From Ditylenchus dipsaci (Eukaryota > Nematoda > Chromadorea > Rhabditida > Anguinidae), in NCBI GenBank assembly GCA_004194705.1, contig SADC01001324.1, positions 372,001 through 436,000 on the forward strand: a stretch of DNA of 64,000 bases, written 5' to 3'. The notes beneath the pieces are model-generated. The model searched no databases. It saw only the letters and a program-made list of their open reading frames with translations, and had not been told where the DNA came from. The position numbers and the translations under genes are program-made. This document shows, piece by piece, positions 57,640 to 64,000 of the stretch; within the stretch, counting starts at the first letter, position 1; every line of letters starts with the position of its first letter.

Positions 57640-59545
57640 TTGCACCTCGGGAAACGTTTCGCCCCCTTTGCACCTTGAAACGAAACGTTTCGCCCCTTTT
57701 GGACATTTGTCCAAAAGGGGGCGAACTGCTAATTTTGCCTTGGTCCCCCCCCCATTGTGGTAAATCCACCGGTGGTGGTGGCGTTTTTTAGGTAGCCACC
57801 GGTGGCGGTGGGTGGCAAACACATCGGTGGCGGCGGCGGTGGGTGGCAGAACACACCGGTGGCAGTTTTGGTGGCAAAATGTTCAGATTTTTTTAAATTT
57901 CAGTAGATTATGCTTATTTTAGATTTTTTAAATTTATTTCAATAAGTTTTGCATAATCAGAACCACTATTAAACTTAACGGTTTTTATCATTATATGACA
58001 AGAGGAAAAGCTAAAAATTTTATTGAACACAGTACGTTTCATGAACAACATTGGGCTCTAGTGCGAAATACGTTTCCATTTATCACCTTCGTTTCGGCAC
58101 TTGTTAGGTTGGAGGGTGGGTGGCGGACGGGCGGTGTTGCGGGATTTTTCACTTATTTTAAGATAGTGTTTAAACGACTCCTGAGTAATTTTTATATGCT
58201 TAAAAGGATAAAAAAAAGTTGTGTTCTGACTATTTTCCACACAGAAAATAGATTTTTTGAAAAAAATTTTTGACCAAAATTCGACTTTTTACCTTGGTCC
58301 TCCAAGGCAATCCAACCTGGGAGGGTACCTGGATTCACCAAAAAGATGGAATTTAAAAATAGTGGAATTTGGAATTTGAAAATTTAAACACTATTTTTTG
58401 ATAAGTGAACCCCCCCTCCAATCAACTTTTTTAAAAAGTGTTTCCGAAACCCTATATCGACCAAAAAGGGCCGTAGGAGTTCAAAAAAGGCATGACTTTC
58501 GAGTGATTTGCGTCTAAGGTATGTGGGTGTGCGCATCTCAATCCCAAGCAACCAAGTCCCCTGCACCGCCCGAGACTCTCGACCGAAAGCGCATTTAGGG
58601 GATCTTTTTGCCAAGTCCCATAGTGAAAAACATGGTAAAACAGGTGAAAAGTCGAAATTTTAAAAAGCTCAAAACTCAATTTTATTGACAAGAACTTAAA
58701 AATAATGTCTTTTCCGAACTCCTGAGGCCATTTTAGGTCGATATGTTGTGTTTAGACCAGAACTCCTGGAAAAACGAGTTTTTCTAAATAATAATAAGCG
58801 TTTTATTGGAATTCGATTTTCAACTTTCGACTGTAATAAAAGCATTAACCTGTTCATATTTTGAGTTTTTGCCATTTTTCGCGCTATTTTGCGCTTTTGG
58901 AAGTGGTGTGTTTGGTGACAGCCACCGGTGGCAGGCTTCGCCACCGGTGGTGGTGGCGGTGGCTACAACACTTGCTGGTGGCGGTGGTGGTGGGGGGCTA
59001 TTTCTGTACTTTTACCACACTGGTCCCCTGTTGATTTTTTCGAAACTTTTTTCAGTCTAATTGCGTGAGAAACCGTGTTATAAGACGTTTCCCCATTTTT
59101 CAACGGAAAGATAAATTCTATATCAAAACTTCGTACCATTCTGGTCATTTTTCCAAAAAATGGCGATTTATTGCCTATGGCAGGTGTAGCATTTATACGA
59201 AATTCTTGTAGTTGTTTTCTTGTGCCACCAGCAGAGATGAAAATGGCCTCCACCGAGCAGCTTTTTGGCAGCTAAAAAAACACATATTCAAGAATCGAAA
59301 ACAAAACATGACATCAGCATGTGGCTGGGTGAGTTAAAAAACGGTACGAAGTTTTGATATACAATTTGTCTTTCCGTTAAAAAATGAGGGGAAACGTCTT
59401 ATAACACGGCTTCTTACGCAATTAGACTGAAAAAAATGCAAAAAAATCAACAGGGTGGATCAAGGCAAAATTAGCAGTTCGCCCCCTTTTGGACATTTGT
59501 CCAAAAGGGGGCGAAACGTTTCGTCCTCTTTTGCACCTCTCATTC
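57640..59545. mobile_element. Foldback with GTGGCGGTGG-rich arms
   Basis: The phrase GGACATTTGTCCAAAAGGGG with AACGTTTCG occurs at 57655-57725 and inverted at 59480-59525. GGTGGCGGTGG-like runs stand at 57765-57860 and 58920-58995. A degenerate relative of the element at 9802 lies inside (58140-58380). No gene recognised. Confidence 0.5.
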
Positions 59546-59569
59546 TTTTTGTGTAAAGGATTTAGTGGC

Positions 59570-60325
59570 TAGGAGAAACTTACCAATAACGAAATTTGCC
59601 AAATACGAAATTTGCCAAAACGAAATTTGCCGAAACGAAATTTGGCCAACGAACCAACAGGGGGAACAAGGCAGTTTTACGCTTTTTTCGAAATTTTCGA
59701 AACTGTGTCTTAACAACCTAAAACTACCCCAAACAACCGAAAACCACCAAAAACAGCAAAAACCTGCCAAAATCACACTAAACAACCCAAAACACCCCAA
59801 ACCACCCGAAACCATCCAAAACTACACCAAACAAAAATTTTGCGGGAATTTGAATTTTTAGTCTGAAGCAACCAAACCAAGTGGTCGTCCACTTGGATCA
59901 AAATTTTTTTTTACGTTTTTTATGTTCCAAAACTTGTTTTCTGGACTAATTCGAGCACGCTGAAGATGGTTTGATAGAGATAAAATGCCGTTTTCTCAGT
60001 TATTTTTTGAGTTTTGGCAAATAATTGATTTTACCAAAATCAATTATTCCCAAAACTCAAAAATTTCTTCATAAAACGTGATTTTACCACTGTCAAACCA
60101 TGTTCAGCGTGCACGAATTAGTCCAGAAAATAGGTTTTGGAACCCAAAAACGTAAAAAAATTTTGTTCCAAGTGGACGACCACTTGGTTTGGTTGGTTCA
60201 GACTAAAAATTTAAACTAAATTTATAAATTCAAATTTTTGTTTGGCGAAGTTTTGAATGGCCGTTTTCGTCATTAGCCGTTTTCGTCGTTAGCCGTTTTT
60301 GTCATTTGTCGTTTTCAGGAGCTTT
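59570..60325. mobile_element. CGAAATTTGCCAA array and CCAAGTGGTCGTCC foldback
   Basis: CGAAATTTGCC words at 59585-59645, a CCAAACAACC-rich tract to 59830, a foldback at about 59875-60200 with CCAAGTGGTCGTCCACTTGG at its ends, and GCCGTTTTCGTCATTA words at 60255-60315. The CCAAGTGG foldback recurs at 32413 and 62105. Confidence 0.55.
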
Positions 60326-61003
60326 TTTCAAAATATTTCGTTCTCGACAAGATGAGTTTGGGAAATTGAGTTTTTTGAAGAAATGAGTTTGGGAGAATTT
60401 GGTTTTCGGAGTCATCTGAGTTTGCACACTCTTTCTTGGAAAGCTTCATTATAGGTCAGTTTTGTGCTTGTTCTTTGCTCATGTATATTTACATAGAAAT
60501 CATCGAAGACTCCAATTTTTTCACCGATCCTCTCTAAGGTCTACATAACCACCCTACTGGTGCTTATACCCACTATACTGATATACCCACCTACCATACA
60601 GCCCTTTCTACCCACCCTACCGGCATAGATTGATATCTATTTACCTACAAGTACCCACCTGAGTAGTTGGGTTGGAGTTGGTGTGATTTTTTGGCCCTTT
60701 CAAATTGTGTTTTGTATGAAGTTCTAAGTATGATAGCTAGATTCGTTTTAAATTTTTTGAAGATTTTTTCGGGACATCCAGGTGGATATCCACCTGATTC
60801 TAAAATTTAATTTTACAGCCTTTTAGATTTACAGCTACCTACCTCTCTAGGCTACCTATCCCGGGTTTCTGCATTTAGGTAGGCGAAATCGAAATTTCGG
60901 TCTTAACAAATCCGATTTCTGATGCCATTTAAAGTTGCAAATAGTGGTTTATTAAAGATTATACTTAAATTTTGCGGGAATTTGAATTTAAGTCTGAACC
61001 AAC
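60326..61003. other. No gene recognised; direct repeat with 63.1 kb
   Basis: The segment at about 60905-60975 (CCGATTTCTGATGCCATTTA onward) recurs in direct orientation at 63127-63198. Otherwise unassigned. Confidence 0.5.
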
Positions 61004-62096
61004 GGTCATAGGTAAATTCGCCAACACAATTTCGCCAACAGCAATTTCGCCAACAGAAATTTCGCCAACAACAATTTCGCCAACAGCAATTTCGCCAACG
61101 CAATTTCGCCAACAGCAATTTCGCCAACACAATTTCGCCAACGCAATTTCGCCAACAGAATTTTCATTAAGAGTTTAAACTTTTGTATTGAAAAGAATCT
61201 TTATTATTTCAAATGTTTTACTATGAACCATCTCCAGCCCTGCTGGACTGTCCATGCATCAACAAAACCAAGTGATCATACAGGTGGTGCGAATTTTCCA
61301 AAACCTGTTTCGTTGATTCTATAGTGTTGGTGATATATATTTCATTGAACTCTCCAATCATTTCGTTAATGAGAAGACGAGGCGCGTAGTCCAGCGCCTT
61401 GTCCAGCTTGTAGCACACCGCACAACTGAAATCACACTGGAACAGCTTGCTGCCAAAAAAGTCTTTCATTGGAGCTGAAAATAAACACTTGACAAAAATT
61501 ATTGGACGGTTAGTTAACTACAACAATATAAATTAATAATAATTCACACAAAAAAAAAGTAAAACCATACTAGATGTCGCAAAAATAATATGCGACGAAA
61601 AAACGGTCTGAATTGAGCCACACTCTAGGCGCCTCCATCTCAGCCGAGAATTACGGCATGTTCACAACAGTCGGTTGGAGTAAGCGTGTTCACAATAATG
61701 TTGAGGACCCGGCATCATATTACAAGTAAATACTCCCGAAAAAATTGAAAACCCGTTACTTGCACTACGTCGACTTTTTACTAAACTCGGAAAAAAATCC
61801 GACAAAACGGCATTTCACTACCGTCAAAGCATCTTTAGAATGTTCGACTTAGTACATTAACAGGTTTTGGGAACTGAAAAACACGAAAAAAAAATTCGCA
61901 CCACCTGGATGACCACTTGGTTTTGTTAATGCATGGACAGTCCAGCAGGACTGGAGATGGTTCATAGTAAAACATTTGAAATAACAAGGATACTTTTCAA
62001 TACAAATGTTTAAACTCTTAATGAAAATTGTGCTGGCGAAATTGCTGTTGGCGAAATTGCGTTGGCGAAATTGTGTTGGCGAATTTACCTATGACC
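61004..62096. mobile_element. AATTTCGCCAACA array element, 8-bp TSD, with gene fragment
   Basis: GAACCAAC at 60996-61003 and 62097-62104 is an exact duplication. Ends are GGTCATAGGTAAATTCGCC and its complement. Left array: nine AATTTCGCCAACA words (61015-61155); the right has four. Inverted arms enclose a unique stretch with a spliceable open frame (61305-61469, minus). It is inserted in the end of a CCAAGTGG foldback. Confidence 0.92.
61305..61469 (-). CDS. Captured exon inside array element, unrecognised
   Basis: The ATG at 61469 lies 5 bases after TTTATTTTCAG, and the exon ends at a GTTTTG donor (61304) at the edge of the inverted arm. It encodes 55 residues, including FGSKLFQCDFSCAVCYKLDK and PRLLINEMIGEFNEIYI. 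The CDFSCAVC pair could bind metal, but I recognise no family. Looks like a host-type first exon carried by the element. Confidence 0.4.
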
Positions 62097-62104
62097 GAAC
62101 CAAC

Positions 62105-62432
62105 TAAACCAAGTGGTCGTCCACCTGGATCAAATTTTTTCTTACGTTTTTCATGTTTCAAAACCTGCTTCCTGGACTTATTCAGGCATGCTGAAGATGG
62201 TTTGACAGTGGTAAAATGCTGTTTACTAGATAAGTATTTTTTGAGTTTTGGAAAATAATTGATTTTCCCAAAATCAATTATTGCCCAAAACTCAAAAATA
62301 CCTGAGAAAACGGCATTTTATCTCTATCAAACCATCTTCAGCGTGCTCGAATTAGTCCAGAAAACAAGTTTTGGAACATAAAAAACGTAAAAAAAATTTT
62401 GATCCAAGTGGACGACCACTTGGTTTAGTTGG
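62105..62432. mobile_element. CCAAGTGGTCGTCC foldback
   Basis: Arms of about 150 bases start TAAACCAAGTGGTCGTCCAC and are closely inverted. The flanking TTTGAATTCCCGCAAAATT is the same phrase that borders the array elements at 45.6, 53.3 and 59.8 kb. Confidence 0.7.
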
Positions 62433-62489
62433 TTCAGACTAAAATTTGAATTCCCGCAAAATTTCTCAAAATAGAGGAATTTGGAAAGA

Positions 62490-63280
62490 GTAGATCAATT
62501 CGTGTGTGGACAAATTCGATGCAGATCAATTTGGTTTAGATCAATTCGTTGTGGATCAATTCGATGCCGCCCTTAATTTATCAGACCAGCCAAGTGGATA
62601 TCTACCTACCCCAGTGTACCCACCAAGGGTTTTCTGATTCGGGGGGGGGGATATCAATTTCAGTCCTGATTAACTCGATTCTCTACACGATTTAACGTCA
62701 TGATAAGTGGTTGGTTTTTGATATTGACCAAGTTTTTATTTTTCAGGCCAGCCAGGTGGATATCCACTGGCCAGGTGGTACCTACCCCAGGTTTGGGATT
62801 TGGGTGGGTGAAAATGAAGTTTTGGTCCTGTCAAACAGGATTCACCATGTAATTTTGAGTATGAGAGGATGGTTTATTTTTGAATTTTAAAAAATTTCAT
62901 TTTTTTCAGGCCAGCCTTGTGGATATATACCTGACCATAGGGTACCCAAACACGGTTCAGGGTTTGGTTAAGTAAAATCGAAATTTTGGTCTTATTAAAC
63001 CTGGTTCACCACAGGATTTTAAATCAGAAAAAAATGCTGTGTTTTGATTTTCAGCGTGTCATCTAAAAAGGATATCCTAAAAAGAGACTGCAGACAGAAG
63101 TCCCCGATATTAGCGAATTTCCGAACTAATATTTTCCGATTTCTGATGCCATTTAAAGTTGGAAATAGTGGTTTATTAAAGATTATACTTAAATTTTGCG
63201 GTAATCAATTCGTGTGTGGACCAATTCGATGCAGATCAATTTGGTGTAGATCAATTCGTTGTGGATCAAAATTATTTTTT
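62490..63280. repeat. GATCAATTCG word arrays, direct pair
   Basis: Words such as GATCAATTCGTTGTG occur at 62500-62570 and, in the same orientation, at 63203-63270. Between them a GGTGGATATCCAC-containing repeat occurs twice (62745 and 62915, cf. 19915 and 60780). Confidence 0.5.
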
Positions 63281-63404
63281 CGAGAACAGAAAAATTTCGA
63301 AAAAATATTATCGGAACCCAAAAATGTTCAAAAAAATTTGTCCCAAAACGGTAAAAGATCAAATTTATACAGTAGCGGACAAAAAAAATTAAACACATGG
63401 TTAC

Positions 63405-64000
63405 ATTTATAAAGGATAATATTTTTTTCTTACCGCAAAACACTTGAAAATTACCGCAAATCATTTTTTTTTACCGCAATTTGATTTTCCCGCAAAATAC
63501 TTTTTTCTTACCGCAAAATACTTTTTTCTTACCGCAAAATACTTTTTTCTCACCGCAAAATACTTTTTTCTTACCGCGGAATAACTCGGATCCCTCAGAA
63601 TCCCACCCCGGAATGGCCAGAAGCCCCTGAAAGTTGGTTTTTTCGGGGTTTATTAAAGGGGGGTGAACTTTTCGAGAAAAATCGATTGAGCGGATCAGAT
63701 TTTGGGTCCGATGGGCTTAATCGCTCAGAATTCCAGGTTTATGGTGGTTTCGAGTGGTTCAGGGTGGAGTTGTGGGCGATTGAGCCGATCGGACCCGAAA
63801 CCTGATCCGCTCAATCGAATTTTCGCAAAAAGTTTACCCCCCCCTTTAGTAAACCCCGAAAAAACCAACTTTCAGGGGCTTCTGGCCATTCTGGGGTGGG
63901 ATTCTGAGGGATCCAAGTTGTGTCCTGACTGAAAAATTCAAATTCCCGCAAAATTTGACTAAAACGACGAGAAAATTTTTGCGGTAAGAAAAAAGTATTT
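63405..64000. mobile_element. CCGCAAAATACTTTTTTCT array element, cut by window end
   Basis: Same family as 53985-54756: starts GGATAATATTTTTTTCTTAC with six TACCGCAAAATACTTTTTTC words, has the same central inverted arms, and its right array begins at 63978. Its words mostly read TTACCGC where the 54-kb copy reads TCACCGC. Confidence 0.8.

Noticed and set aside
44310..61155. CRISPR-like arrays
   Set aside because: The words are contiguous, degenerate, paired in inverse and in a spliced eukaryotic genome. There are no unique spacers.
61221..61304. Continuation of the captured exon as VLENSHHLYDHLVLL
   Set aside because: This part is in the inverted arm and is shared with CCAAGTGG-type foldbacks; a GT donor sits exactly at the boundary.

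Overview
This is eukaryotic, animal-type DNA: every recognisable gene is split by short GT-AG introns, intergenic DNA is AT-rich, and most of the length is transposon sequence. The gene set is serine palmitoyltransferase subunit 1, trehalase, the AAA+ ATPase PCH2/TRIP13, TMEM138, a minimal bHLH factor, proteasome beta-3, a DUF229 sulfatase-like protein and mitochondrial arginyl-tRNA synthetase. Several start codons lie 0-13 bases after a TTTCAG-type acceptor, as expected for spliced-leader trans-splicing, and together with the DUF229 gene this suggests a nematode. The lineage is inference.

Layout: 1-3.3 kb, 3' part of SPTLC1 (+); 5.9 kb, a 40-residue membrane protein gene (+); 6-12.5 kb, MITEs; 12.6-16.1 kb, trehalase (+); 17.6-21.1 kb, PCH2/TRIP13 (-), with a 1.5-kb transposon inside its first coding exon; 21.7-23.9 kb, TMEM138 (+), with a palindromic mariner-like MITE in intron 1; 24.6-25.5 kb, bHLH gene (-); 26.3-26.65 kb, exons of an unrecognised gene (-); 26.68-31.78 kb, a full-length Mutator-like element (MULE) with an 8-bp target duplication and a FLYWCH/MULE transposase; 33.6-42.0 kb, DUF229 gene (+); 43.1-46.2 and 53.15-56.9 kb, two nearly identical inverted arms flanking RARS2 (46.4-51.3 kb, +); 57-64 kb, nested foldback elements only.

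The main result concerns the mobile elements. The MULE carries a complete proteasome beta-3 gene in the last intron of its own transposase gene, on the same strand and bracketed by about 150-bp inverted repeats. Many other elements have ends built from arrays of short AT-rich words with a GC core. Three array-ended elements with complete ends, plus two array-less GG...CC elements, have ends of GG...CC type and 8- or 9-bp duplications, so they look like non-autonomous relatives of the MULE. Two of them contain spliced fragments of unidentified genes. Perfect 8-bp (hAT), TA (pogo/mariner) and TTAA (piggyBac) duplications mark further families, often nested.

Several coding sequences show isolated one-base frame slips, three of them in G homopolymers. 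These look like consensus errors rather than decay.
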